A DNA stretch of 17,617 nucleotides from CAYPZU01 sp964415395 (GCA_964415395.1 CAYPZU010000045.1:1-17617); one strand, 5' to 3'. Shown: positions 1-6,895, numbered from the stretch's first letter. Numbers and translations are program-made. Notes: generated from the letters alone by a model not told the origin.

Positions 1-1472
1 AAGAGTCAGTAACTCCGGTACCGGTACCGGCACCAGTACCAGTACCAGAATTACCAGAACCAACACAGACAGAGCCTGTGATCACACCAACGCCTTGTGG
101 AGTAGGAACCATATTTGATGAAACGACAAAAACATGCATTGTTCAAATGGATCCAGAACCAGTCGAAACAGAACCAATAATTTCTGTACCAACACCAGAA
201 CTACCGGCACCAGTGCAAACAGAGCCAGTGATCACACCAACACCAAAGCCAGTTTCATTCATAGATCAAATATTACGTTTTGATATTCCAAATCTTGAAG
301 CAATTGACTTTGAGAAAGTGATTTCAGAGATTCCAATTGTGTATGTATCACCAGTACTACTATTGCTATTAGCAGCTCTTATCATAGTCTTAAAGAAACG
401 CGGTAAGGAAAAGACAGGATTAAAGAAAATTCAAGAGCCACAACGTGTTGAAGAAAGAATTAAACCACAAGAGCAAGAATCAACCCCAGTTATGATAGAA
501 AATCCAGATGAACAGAGTATCGAAGAAGAGTTGTCTGCTAAAATCAACATCAAACCAGAATTCAAGAAACTAGACTCATTTAGAATAATAACGCCAAATC
601 AATCTGATGTAAAACAACCGCCAGTCAAAATGGAGGATTATGAATCTGATTATTATTTCGATCAAATTGAAACAATAAAGCGTGAGCTAGGAGCATATCG
701 AAATAGGCTTGATTCAACATCAAATGAGCTGGAAAATGCCAAGAAGGAAATAGAATCCAATGCGCACGAAATTGCCTCGCTAAGATCAGAACGGGAATCT
801 TTGATATCTGAGATACAGTCAGTTGAGACAACTAAGAAGGAAATAGAATCAAGTAGAGCTGAGATTGCTACACTAAGATCAGAACGGGAATCTTTGATAT
901 CTGAGATACAGTCAGTTGAGACAACTAAGAAGGAAATAGAATCAAGTAGAGCTGAGATTGCTACACTAAGATCAGAACGGGAATCTTTGATATCTGAGAT
1001 ACAGTCACTCAAAGCAGAAATTTCTGCAGAACCACAGAGTGAAGAAATTCAGATAGTCAGACAGGAAATAGATACTATGAAAAACGATGTTTCTTCCATG
1101 GTTGAAGAAATGTCCAAGATCACCAGAGAATACACGGAGCTGCGACATCAAACATCATTGGCAAAAACAGAACTTTTGGAGATAAACGCACAGGTCATAG
1201 CAGCAAAAGCTGATCTTGAAGCATTACAAACTAAAAAGAATGAAAAAGAATCAGAATTAAGAAGAGCAAATAACAAGTTGGCAGCAGCAGAAACCGAATT
1301 AGCAAATGTTTCTAAAAATGATAATCAGAAACTGATAAAGGCGGCAGGCTCAGTAGTTGCATCAATTAACTCAAAATATCTAGAGACAAAGAAAGAACTT
1401 GAAGCAGTAAAGGCCACGCTTCTGAGATTAAGATTGGAGTATGAGGCTGCAAAAGACCAAAGTAAAAATTAA
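1..1472 (+). CDS. Membrane-anchored protein with proline-rich ectodomain and long coiled coil (5' end outside window)
   Basis: The reading frame is open from the first full codon at 3, so the true start lies upstream and the GTG at 78 is only an internal codon. The visible 489 codons begin with a Pro-Val rich linker (repeated PVPVP and TEPVITPTP). A two-cysteine motif follows, CGVGTIFDETTKTC, of the CGxGTxxD type seen as a repeated module in thaumarchaeal surface proteins. More Pro/Thr/Glu linker leads to one hydrophobic segment (VYVSPVLLLLLAALIIVL, about nt 339-392) followed by a KKRGK basic stop. After it come a charged region and a long Glu/Lys/Ser coiled coil (about nt 645-1440) with 31-residue repeats. 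The positive flank suggests the coiled coil is cytoplasmic and the Pro-rich part outside. Function is unknown; a role linking the cell surface to something inside is inference. The family is not recognised by name. Confidence 0.8.
   Translation, partial: ESVTPVPVPAPVPVPELPEPTQTEPVITPTPCGVGTIFDETTKTCIVQMDPEPVETEPIISVPTPELPAPVQTEPVITPTPKPVSFIDQILRFDIPNLEAIDFEKVISEIPIVYVSPVLLLLLAALIIVLKKRGKEKTGLKKIQEPQRVEERIKPQEQESTPVMIENPDEQSIEEELSAKINIKPEFKKLDSFRIITPNQSDVKQPPVKMEDYESDYYFDQIETIKRELGAYRNRLDSTSNELENAKKEIESNAHEIASLRSERESLISEIQSVETTKKEIESSRAEIATLRSERESLISEIQSVETTKKEIESSRAEIATLRSERESLISEIQSLKAEISAEPQSEEIQIVRQEIDTMKNDVSSMVEEMSKITREYTELRHQTSLAKTELLEINAQVIAAKADLEALQTKKNEKESELRRANNKLAAAETELANVSKNDNQKLIKAAGSVVASINSKYLETKKELEAVKATLLRLRLEYEAAKDQSKN
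747..1007 (+). repeat. 93-bp tandem repeat, 2.8 copies, inside the coiled coil
   Basis: Copies start at 747, 840 and 933, each opening with GAA ATA GAA TC. Copies 2 and 3 are identical as far as copy 3 goes (to 1007). Copy 1 differs only in its first third and is identical from CTAAGATCAGAACGGGAATC onward. The period is 31 codons, so the frame is kept and each unit adds 31 residues of coiled coil. Near-perfect identity, including synonymous sites, points to recent duplication. Confidence 0.95.
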
Positions 1473-1482
1473 AATCGAGTCC

Positions 1483-1649
1483 ATGAACACTGAGCAACTC
1501 GCCCAAGTGCTAGAGATTCTAGGAATTAGAGGCGGCAATACAGACAGCGAGTTGCAACAGCAGACGAGGCAGAACGGCTCATCGCAGAAGGATGGGAATA
1601 CGTTGGAGCCTTGCCTAATGGAAAGGTCATTTTGAGAGGGGCCCGCTAA
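1483..1649 (+). pseudogene. Frameshifted relic, possibly the C-terminus of an archaeal tyrosine integrase
   Basis: One frame reads MNTEQLAQVLEILGIRGG from the ATG at 1483. A different frame then reads QYRQRVATADEAERLIAEGW, followed by EYVGALPNGKVILRGAR, and stops at TAA 1647-1649. The two look like halves of one protein broken by a single-base deletion near 1528-1540; the second frame has a TAG at 1527, so it cannot be read from further upstream. The pattern xVATxxEAxxLIxxGWEYV followed by a short strand resembles the tail of many archaeal tyrosine integrases (VAxTxEEAxxLIExGFEYV...). The fragment ends 11 nt from the 3' end of tRNA-Val, the usual attachment target of such integrases. Alternatively it is an unrelated small conserved protein, or the frameshift is a sequencing error. 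The frameshift is fairly clear; the integrase identity is tentative. Confidence 0.45.
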
Positions 1650-1660
1650 TACGTAATGTA

Positions 1661-1735
1661 TGGGCCCACAGGGATTTGAACCCTGGATTTTCGCCGTGTA
1701 AGGGCGACGTCATAACCGATCTGGACCATGAGCCC
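1661..1735 (-). tRNA. tRNA-Val (anticodon UAC)
   Basis: Read on the minus strand this 75-nt stretch folds as a full cloverleaf. The acceptor stem is GGGCTCA with TGGGCCC (one G-U pair), with discriminator A. The anticodon stem TCGCC/GGCGA holds the loop CTTACAC, so the anticodon is TAC. The T arm is CAGGG-TTCAAAT-CCCTG. The CCA tail is not encoded, as is usual in these archaea. No intron is seen. A TTTAAA box centred 28 nt upstream of the mature 5' end can serve as its promoter. Confidence 0.95.
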
Positions 1736-1757
1736 AGCAAAATTCCTTTTCAGAAAC

Positions 1758-1767
1758 CATTTAAACT
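1758..1767. promoter_or_regulatory. Palindromic TATA box between tRNA-Val and the GT28-like gene, possibly bidirectional
   Basis: The core TTTAAA (1760-1765) reads the same on both strands. Its centre is about 28 nt upstream of the tRNA 5' end (minus strand) and about 29 nt upstream of the TTG at 1792 (plus strand). Both distances fit archaeal TBP/TFB promoters. It also argues that translation starts at 1792 and not at the earlier TTG (1768), which lies only about 5 nt from the box. Confidence 0.5.
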
Positions 1768-1791
1768 TTGAGAGATGCAACACAAAAATCA

Positions 1792-2823
1792 TTGAGTCAC
1801 ATAGATATAGGATTTTTCTGTAGTCCAATCGGTCTAGGACATGCAACGCGTGATATTGCAATCGCAGAATTTTTAGACAAAGCCACAACCAAATTCATGA
1901 CTGGGAGTAGTGCTGCCAAGATAATCTCAGAGCATGGATTTTCAGTAAATGACAAATACGTACCACCTAACTTTGATGTTCAAAATGGTGCATTAAAGAA
2001 ATCACTGCGGTGGCTTTGGAAATACTACCAATATTACAATAATTGCAAAAAGATATCACAAAAATTCATTGATGATCTAGTCCCAAAAATCATAGTAAGT
2101 GATGAGGATTTTGCCTCCCTGACTGTAGCGCAGCAAAAAAAGATTTCAACCATACTAATCACAGACATTTTGGAGACTAGTTTCACAAGTGGGATTGGTA
2201 GTATGATTGAAAAAAAGATGAATCAATCCATGAAGAAAATAATACAAAAATGTGATACCGTGATAATGCCTGAAACAGGTGAGGATCATGACAATATCAG
2301 GTGTGTGGGGCCCATAGTAAGACAGACAGATCACACAAGAGACGAGTTAAGAAAAAGATTCTCCTTTGATAAAAAGACAATCATAGCAAGTGTTGGCGGG
2401 ACAGATGCAGGAAAATTTCTAGTTGATAAAACCATAGATGCAATAACAAAACTAAAAGGAGATTATGATTTGGTTCTAGTGTCAGGACCATCACTAAAAA
2501 TACAAAATACAAAAATCAGAAATCTTGGCTTTGTAAATAATTTACACGAGATTATCTACGCATCAGATTTGGTCATATCACTTGCAGGAAAATCAACAAT
2601 TGACGAGGCAAAAGCATATGGTACGCCGGGAATATTCATTCCAATCAAAGGCCATTTTGAGCAGGAAGACAATGCAAAAACAGAAGGCTACTCATTTGAG
2701 GACGTCTTCAAGCTGGACTCGCTAATTCCGCAAAGGATAGAGTCAAAACGCACACAAGTCAAAACAGATGGTGCAAAAAAAGCATCACAGATAATACTCC
2801 AACATATTAGCGCGAATCCTTAA
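1792..2823 (+). CDS. GT28/MurG-like glycosyltransferase (GT-B fold), acceptor unknown
   Basis: The 343-residue protein (start TTG 1792, chosen from TATA spacing; in-frame TTG 1768 is the alternative and adds 8 residues) has the layout of predicted archaeal GT-B glycosyltransferases related to MurG/GT28. The N-terminal loop is FFCSPIGLGHATRD with the GxGH signature at about 14-17. A mid-protein glycine-rich turn SVGGTDAG (200-207) opens the donor-binding half, and the C-terminal donor site reads AGKSTIDEA (265-273), then GTPGIFIP and GHFEQEDNA (287-295). These match the UDP-sugar-binding region of the family. No signal peptide or membrane helix is visible, so it is probably cytosolic or peripheral. 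It is not next to other glycan genes; aspartate kinase follows after 29 nt with its own TATA. Sugar and acceptor cannot be told from sequence. Confidence 0.8.
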   Translation: MSHIDIGFFCSPIGLGHATRDIAIAEFLDKATTKFMTGSSAAKIISEHGFSVNDKYVPPNFDVQNGALKKSLRWLWKYYQYYNNCKKISQKFIDDLVPKIIVSDEDFASLTVAQQKKISTILITDILETSFTSGIGSMIEKKMNQSMKKIIQKCDTVIMPETGEDHDNIRCVGPIVRQTDHTRDELRKRFSFDKKTIIASVGGTDAGKFLVDKTIDAITKLKGDYDLVLVSGPSLKIQNTKIRNLGFVNNLHEIIYASDLVISLAGKSTIDEAKAYGTPGIFIPIKGHFEQEDNAKTEGYSFEDVFKLDSLIPQRIESKRTQVKTDGAKKASQIILQHISANP

Positions 2824-2827
2824 AAGT
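2819..2827 (+). promoter_or_regulatory. TATA box of the aspartate kinase gene
   Basis: CTTAAAAGT overlaps the stop codon of the previous gene and is centred about 30 nt before the TTG start at 2853. This suggests a leaderless transcript. A second T-rich run at 2831-2837 is too close to serve that start. Confidence 0.4.
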
Positions 2828-2852
2828 AGTTTTTTATCTCACACAAACTGAC

Positions 2853-4268
2853 TTGGAGAAACTAGTTGTTGCAAAATTTGGCGGGAGTGCAAGCGGAATT
2901 GATGGTGAATTTGTATCAGATATCATATCAAGAATCAAACAGCTAAGCCAAGACTCCAAGGTAATTGCGGTTTTCTCAGCACCACTTACCAATCATGATG
3001 GAAAAAGAAAATCACTAACAGATCTGGCACTATACATTGGCAAAAAAGCAGAAGAGGGAACAATCCCAGACATTTCTCCAATCAGGCAATCATATGAAAA
3101 AATTCTTTCTTCAGTATCAGACCAATACAGGGCAGAATGTCAGAGAATAGTCGACTCTTTTTTGGACAAGTCAGTGCAGGCATTTATGGATGCAATGCAA
3201 AAACACTCTTTTGCAGATGATACACGCTCAAGAGCGCTGGCATTTTCAGGTGAGATCCTCATGTCATATGTGATGAGCTATATTCTCAAAGGTAGTGGGC
3301 TAAAATCAGATGTGATAAATTATGACAACTGGCCGATCATAACAGACAATAACATTGAATCAACCAATTTCCTTGCATCCGAATCTGCTGCCAGAATGGG
3401 TGCACTAGAAGAACTAGTCAAAAACAATCAAGTCGTCTCCATTGGCGGATTCATTGGAAAAACAATCGACGGTGTTGAAACAACATATGAGCGCGGAGGT
3501 TCAGATAGAACTGCGGCGGATCTAGGCATATTATTTCACAAAAAATACGAGACCAGAGTAGACTTTGAAAAAGACAGTGCTGTTGTGTCAGCAGATCCCA
3601 GAGTTGTCTCAGAGGAATTACAAGATATCACACAGCTATCATACAATGAGGCAAGAATTGCAGGCATGTTTGGCATGAAGATTCTTGACCCAATTGCTAT
3701 CAAAGAGATTCTGGAAAATGGAGTGGACATGCCAATCATAATCACCAATATGAAAAATCCAGACAAAACTACAACCATACTGCGAAAATCAGAAAACCAA
3801 AACGAACATCCACTAAAAATTGTGACCGGCAAGAAAAACTGCGCCATACTAAAGATAGAAAGCCTTGCTGCCGAAACTCTTTTGGAATCACTGGAAAAAG
3901 AAAAACGTTATTCAGAGTTTGTCATATTATCTCCATTTACCAAGGATGACATCGAGTTTACTAGGATTTTATTTTTGGATGCAGATTATATCAAGCGAAA
4001 TGAAAGGTATTTTCTAGGATTTGACCCGTTAGCAACTATTCAATACAACAGAGGAGTCATAACATTAATTGGGGATCAGATGTGGCGAGTCCACCAAATT
4101 GTATCCAAGGCCAGCTCCAGAATTGGCGAGGCAGGGCTCAACATACTAAACATGGATGCACAGGAAGAGACATCACGTGTCATTATTGTCGTGGATGATT
4201 CTGCAAATAATATAGAAACAGCGATTCGTGCTGTACATTCAGAAAGGTCAAAAATCACCTTCTCCTGA
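2853..4268 (+). CDS. lysC: Aspartate kinase
   Basis: This 471-residue protein phosphorylates aspartate with ATP, the first step to threonine, methionine and, where present, lysine. Family marks seen are VAKFGGSASG at the N-terminus (KFGGS 8-12), the SGEIL segment (132-136), GGF (198-200), the substrate loop ERGGSDRTAADLG (213-225), SADPR (246-250) and LDPIAIKEILENG (278-290). The C-terminal part from about residue 325 looks like paired ACT domains (GKKNCAILKIE..., then RGVITLIGDQM...), which in this family bind end-product amino acids. That implies feedback control, with the effector unknown. The loop before SADPR (YETRVDFEKDSAVV) is unlike the common WTDVDG form, so this is a divergent branch. 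The start is TTG 2853, directly before the conserved VVAKFGGS strand. Confidence 0.92.
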   Translation: MEKLVVAKFGGSASGIDGEFVSDIISRIKQLSQDSKVIAVFSAPLTNHDGKRKSLTDLALYIGKKAEEGTIPDISPIRQSYEKILSSVSDQYRAECQRIVDSFLDKSVQAFMDAMQKHSFADDTRSRALAFSGEILMSYVMSYILKGSGLKSDVINYDNWPIITDNNIESTNFLASESAARMGALEELVKNNQVVSIGGFIGKTIDGVETTYERGGSDRTAADLGILFHKKYETRVDFEKDSAVVSADPRVVSEELQDITQLSYNEARIAGMFGMKILDPIAIKEILENGVDMPIIITNMKNPDKTTTILRKSENQNEHPLKIVTGKKNCAILKIESLAAETLLESLEKEKRYSEFVILSPFTKDDIEFTRILFLDADYIKRNERYFLGFDPLATIQYNRGVITLIGDQMWRVHQIVSKASSRIGEAGLNILNMDAQEETSRVIIVVDDSANNIETAIRAVHSERSKITFS

Positions 4269-4286
4269 ATGCAGTACAAATCGTAT

Positions 4287-4357
4287 ATGGCGCCCTTGGT
4301 AATCCAAGAGTGCCATGCTGGGTTTATTCATGGGCCATAGTCTAGAATTAGCCCGGC
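4287..4357. ncRNA. Candidate structured RNA: two abutting stem-loops
   Basis: Stem 1 pairs 4287-4299 with 4304-4316 (13 positions, one C-A mismatch, one G-T pair) around a TAAT loop. Stem 2 begins at the next base and pairs GCTGGG (4317-4322) with CCCGGC (4352-4357). The patch is clearly richer in G/C than the surrounding A/T-rich spacer. There is no reading frame, no T-loop for a tRNA, and no clear C/D boxes. It lies just past the lysC stop, between convergent genes, so it could be a 3' UTR structure, a processing site or an independent small RNA. Strand is undetermined. Confidence 0.35.
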
Positions 4358-4425
4358 GTTACCCAAAACACGCGCTGATACTATTATGTGATCGCAATAT
4401 TTAGACCTGATCTATATAGTTCATC

Positions 4426-4437
4426 TAGAGTTTTTTG
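4426..4437 (+). terminator. Possible T-rich terminator after lysC
   Basis: A run of six T (4431-4436) follows the structured region and lies before the convergent gene ending at 4455. Archaeal termination often uses such oligo-T tracts. No strong hairpin directly precedes it. Confidence 0.25.
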
Positions 4438-4454
4438 TGAGCTGGGCACGAGTT

Positions 4455-4655
4455 CTAAAATCTTGCAAAGCTAAGAATCAAACCTGCAGCAATTAGTGCG
4501 TACCACTTGAAGTTGCGCTTGTCAGTAAAGATGTTCTTTGGGCTCATCTGCTCATCTGTTCTAATTGAAGAGCGAATCTTTTTCATCTCAAAGCCCTGTC
4601 CAATCAGTCCTGCCACTACAAGTGCCATAGCTATGATTGATGACGCTACTTCCAT
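4455..4655 (-). CDS. Small two-helix membrane protein, hypothetical
   Basis: Sixty-six residues from the ATG at 4655. Helix 1 is about residues 4-22 (ASSIIAMALVVAGLIG) and helix 2 about 50-65 (KWYALIAAGLILSFA). Between them is a charged loop rich in Lys/Arg with MSPKNIFTDKRNFK. By the positive-inside rule both ends would face outward and the loop the cytoplasm. The upstream in-frame ATG (4667, four more residues) is less likely because the TATA box is 27 nt from 4655 but only 15 nt from 4667. It is divergent from ilvE and convergent with lysC. No family is recognised and no function is proposed. Confidence 0.6.
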   Translation of the reverse strand: MEVASSIIAMALVVAGLIGQGFEMKKIRSSIRTDEQMSPKNIFTDKRNFKWYALIAAGLILSFARF

Positions 4656-4677
4656 GATATCATTCATATAATTTCCA

Positions 4678-4686
4678 GTATTTAGT
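4678..4686 (-). promoter_or_regulatory. TATA box of the small membrane protein gene
   Basis: On the minus strand ACTAAATAC is centred about 27 nt upstream of the ATG at 4655. Confidence 0.4.
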
Positions 4687-4708
4687 TGTGCGTGAGGTTT
4701 TCGGATAA

Positions 4709-4719
4709 TTTTTTAATTA
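4709..4719 (+). promoter_or_regulatory. TATA box of ilvE
   Basis: TTTTTTAATTA lies about 26 nt before the ATG at 4741, with no Shine-Dalgarno-like motif between. This fits a leaderless transcript. Together with the opposing box at 4678 it forms a compact divergent promoter. Confidence 0.5.
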
Positions 4720-4740
4720 CCTGTACATTTCCGACATTCT

Positions 4741-5655
4741 ATGAAAGAAGTTGGAAAGATTTGGATGAATGGAAAACTAGTGCCATTCAAGGACGCAAAG
4801 GTCCATGTTTTGACTCATGCATTACATTATTCCACGGCAGTCTTTGAGGGAATCAGGTGTTATGACACCCCAAACGGCTCTGCCATATTTCGGCTACCAG
4901 AACATGTGGAGCGATTCTTCAGATCTGCCAAACTATACTCTATGAAAATGGAGTTTACCAGATCACAGATAACGGATGCCATAATAAAGACAGTAAAGGC
5001 AAGCTTGCTAAAAGAATGCTACATCAGACCACTGGCATATTATGGATATGGTACGATGGGCCTAACTCCAACTCCAAACAAGGTGGATGTCTCCATTGCT
5101 TGTTGGGAATGGAAGATGGGTGAGTCAAAGGCAGGAAAACAAACCGGTGCAAAATGTAAGATTTCAAGCTGGATTAGAATTGATTCTAGATCACAGCCGA
5201 TGCAGGCAAAGGCAGCATCAAACTATGCAAACGCGGCACTTGCCAGAGTAGAGGCACTCAAAAACGGGTATGATGAGGCAATCATGTTAAATCACTATGG
5301 CAAGATAGCCGAAGGTAGTGCTGAGAACATTTTCGTAGTAAAGGACGGCCAAATCTACACACCACCATTAAGCTCAGGATGCTTAGCTGGAATAACTCGT
5401 GACAGTGTAATTCAAATAATAAAATCAAACGGCATGGAAATAACAGAGCGAGAATTGGAGCGAGACGATCTATATTCAGCAGATGAGATATTCATGACTG
5501 GAACTGCTGCAGAGGTAAAGTCAGTTTCCCAAGTAGATGATGTCACCATAGCAGACGGTAAAATGGGAAACATCACAAAAACACTGCAAAGTTCATTCAT
5601 GGATGTGGCCATGGGCAAAGATGAACGATTCGTCCAGTGGCTACATTACATCTAG
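4741..5655 (+). CDS. ilvE: Branched-chain amino acid aminotransferase
   Basis: This 304-residue PLP fold-type IV enzyme swaps the amino group between glutamate and the branched-chain 2-oxo acids, the last step of Val, Leu and Ile synthesis. Seen directly: N-terminal WMNGKLVPFKDAKVHVLTHA with YSTAVFEGIR (30-39), the PLP lysine in QAKAASNYANA (K157), EAIMLNHYGKIAEGSAENIF (179-198, with the PLP-contacting glutamate of the EGSAEN motif), LAGITRDSVI (215-224) and the closing DEIFMTGTAAEV (248-259). All motifs are in the usual order and the length is typical. D-amino acid or 4-amino-4-deoxychorismate enzymes share the fold, but the EGIR and TGTAAEV forms favour IlvE. It appears to be transcribed from its own leaderless promoter. 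Confidence 0.93.
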   Translation: MKEVGKIWMNGKLVPFKDAKVHVLTHALHYSTAVFEGIRCYDTPNGSAIFRLPEHVERFFRSAKLYSMKMEFTRSQITDAIIKTVKASLLKECYIRPLAYYGYGTMGLTPTPNKVDVSIACWEWKMGESKAGKQTGAKCKISSWIRIDSRSQPMQAKAASNYANAALARVEALKNGYDEAIMLNHYGKIAEGSAENIFVVKDGQIYTPPLSSGCLAGITRDSVIQIIKSNGMEITERELERDDLYSADEIFMTGTAAEVKSVSQVDDVTIADGKMGNITKTLQSSFMDVAMGKDERFVQWLHYI

Positions 5656-5662
5656 AACTAGG

Positions 5663-5672
5663 TTTTTTTACA
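5663..5672 (+). promoter_or_regulatory. TATA-like box of the Cys-rich mini-protein gene
   Basis: TTTTTTTACA is centred about 26 nt before the ATG at 5694. It supports that internal start over any start within the ilvE 3' end. Confidence 0.4.
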
Positions 5673-5693
5673 GATTTTACTATCATATCTTTG

Positions 5694-5858
5694 ATGGATT
5701 CGTGCTCAGTTGGCGGGACAGCAGAACAGATTTGCTGGTTTTGCAAAAAGGGAAGGCATTCTGAGTGCATGAAAGAGATTCCAACTGATGCAATGTCAGA
5801 TGGTCCACACGACTGTACATTTGATACAAAGATGGTTCCTTGCCAATGCAGCCACTAG
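5694..5858 (+). CDS. Cys-rich mini-protein, likely zinc-binding, hypothetical
   Basis: Fifty-four residues with seven cysteines (C4, C14, C17, C25, C41, C50, C52) and three histidines (H22, H39, H54). The core reads ICWFCKKGRHSECMKEIP and the tail DCTFDTKMVPCQCSH. CxxC plus spaced Cys/His is what a small zinc ribbon or treble-clef-like domain needs; no family name is recognised. The frame is open further upstream into the end of ilvE, but that extension has no coding look, and the TATA at 5663 fits the ATG at 5694. Its last 13 nt overlap the start of the methyltransferase gene, so the two are probably one transcript with coupled translation. It may act with the methyltransferase or bind nucleic acid; both are inference. 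Confidence 0.7.
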   Translation: MDSCSVGGTAEQICWFCKKGRHSECMKEIPTDAMSDGPHDCTFDTKMVPCQCSH

Positions 5859-6415
5859 ATTCATACTGGAAACAGTACGCAGTAGATCATCAAAGTAACT
5901 ACAATGGTGAAATGGCAAAATTCATCAGAGATCTGGCAATTTCTTTGCGAGTGCAAAGCGTTCTAGAAATAGGATGTAATGCAGGAAATGACCTAAAATT
6001 ATTCCCAGAAGAACTAGATGTTAATGGTGTTGATATTTCAGAGTTTGCCATAGCAAGGGCCAAAGAAAATTTGCCTCAATTCAGTTTCAAAATAGGAGGC
6101 ATAACTGCAATTCCATTTGAGGATAATTCAATAGATCTAGTCTTTACAAGGAATTTATTCAATCATATAGATGCGCAAAATATCAAAAAATCAATAGAAG
6201 AACTGTTTCGCGTATCAAAAAAATACATTTTCAATATCGAATTGTTTTCTGAGAATGAGGAAAAAATAACAGACAATCCAGTCACATACTATAGAAACAT
6301 GAAAAAACATTGGATGGACTATAAGGTAAAGATAATCAGCAATGTTGACATGCATGAGGAAATCGATCCAAAAAAGCCAAGATTCACATTGTTAAGAAAG
6401 ATTGCCGAAGATTAG
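5846..6415 (+). CDS. Class I SAM-dependent methyltransferase, substrate unknown
   Basis: Starting at ATG 5846 the protein has 189 residues. Motif I is VLEIGCNAGNDL (39-50), the SAM-binding glycine loop. VNGVDIS (59-65) supplies the acidic residue for the ribose, and SIDLVFTRNLFNHI (95-108) is motif IV/V. IPFEDNSIDLVF is typical of Methyltransf_11-type small-molecule or sugar methylases. The N-terminal SYWKQYAVDHQSNYN looks like a substrate cap. Closest in layout are the stand-alone methylases linked to nucleotide-sugar or polysaccharide loci, and a glycan cluster does start 630 bp downstream, but the substrate is not shown. The TTG two codons upstream (5840) is an alternative start. It overlaps the Cys-rich gene by 13 nt in another frame. 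Confidence 0.82.
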   Translation: MQPLDSYWKQYAVDHQSNYNGEMAKFIRDLAISLRVQSVLEIGCNAGNDLKLFPEELDVNGVDISEFAIARAKENLPQFSFKIGGITAIPFEDNSIDLVFTRNLFNHIDAQNIKKSIEELFRVSKKYIFNIELFSENEEKITDNPVTYYRNMKKHWMDYKVKIISNVDMHEEIDPKKPRFTLLRKIAED

Positions 6416-6574
6416 ATGAGTTTTCTACAATCACAGAATATAGGAGACGCCATAAGGAAATAGTATCAATATTCATAAAATAATTTAATGTAACTGTGAA
6501 TCTAGTACAGGAAAGAAAATCAGTATACGAAATGGCAAACCAAATACCCCATTACGAATAAAACAACATTTTCT
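6416..6574. other. A/T-rich intergenic spacer
   Basis: This lies between the methyltransferase stop and the convergent hypothetical gene. A T-rich stretch at 6569-6579, running into the 3' end of that gene, could end rightward transcription. A 21-codon open frame beginning GTG 6496 and ending TAA 6561 is present but too short to call. Confidence 0.4.
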
Positions 6575-6877
6575 TTATTTTGAATTTATGATAGACTCTA
6601 TTTCCGAAATATATTTTGCTAAAAACTCGTGAAACATCTCTATTTTAGATTGGTCTAGTGCCATTGCACCTGAAAACTTGGTCATCTCTTGTTTTGCTTT
6701 AAGATGTTGTGATAGAAGTTCTTTCAGTTCTGACGGTGTTTTTTTATGAAGATTTTTTATCAGAAAAGACACATCAGAATCCAATTTTTCACGCAGGTTT
6801 GAACCATATATTGGAACCTCACCCAACACATCCTGTAATGTGTATCTCTCAAAAATTCGCATCCACAAATCCACCAT
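6575..6877 (-). CDS. Small helical protein, hypothetical
   Basis: One hundred residues from ATG 6877. The sequence is soluble, charged and almost wholly helix-forming, with segments such as SDVSFLIKNLHKK, SELKELLSQHLKAKQEM and FHEFLAKYISEIESIINSK. There are no cysteines, no membrane segment and no recognisable catalytic motif. The spacing of hydrophobic residues suggests a helical bundle or short coiled coil, perhaps dimeric. It stands alone, convergent with the methyltransferase and divergent from the AglD-like gene, with a TATA element 25 nt upstream of the start. Codon pattern and promoter make it a likely real gene, but I do not recognise the family. Confidence 0.6.
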   Translation of the reverse strand: MVDLWMRIFERYTLQDVLGEVPIYGSNLREKLDSDVSFLIKNLHKKTPSELKELLSQHLKAKQEMTKFSGAMALDQSKIEMFHEFLAKYISEIESIINSK

Positions 6878-6895
6878 GTAAATTTTAGAAAATCT

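Noticed and set aside
662..1012. Long minus-strand open frame of 116 codons with three-fold repeats
   Set aside because: It is the mirror of the tandem repeat in the coiled-coil gene; its repetition comes from the plus-strand coding sequence.
1441..1635. 64-codon plus-strand frame taken as one intact gene
   Set aside because: Its first part overlaps the coiled-coil gene and its last part loses the protein-like character that the neighbouring frame shows. A frameshifted relic explains both better.
4330..4400. tRNA-like 5' end (GGGCCATAGTCTAG) after lysC
   Set aside because: No anticodon arm, T-loop (GGTTC) or matching acceptor strand follows within a sensible distance.
6496..6561. 21-codon open frame, GTG start, reading NLVQERKSVYEMANQIPHYE
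   Set aside because: Too short to separate from chance; the TATA-like A/T run upstream is not distinct from background.
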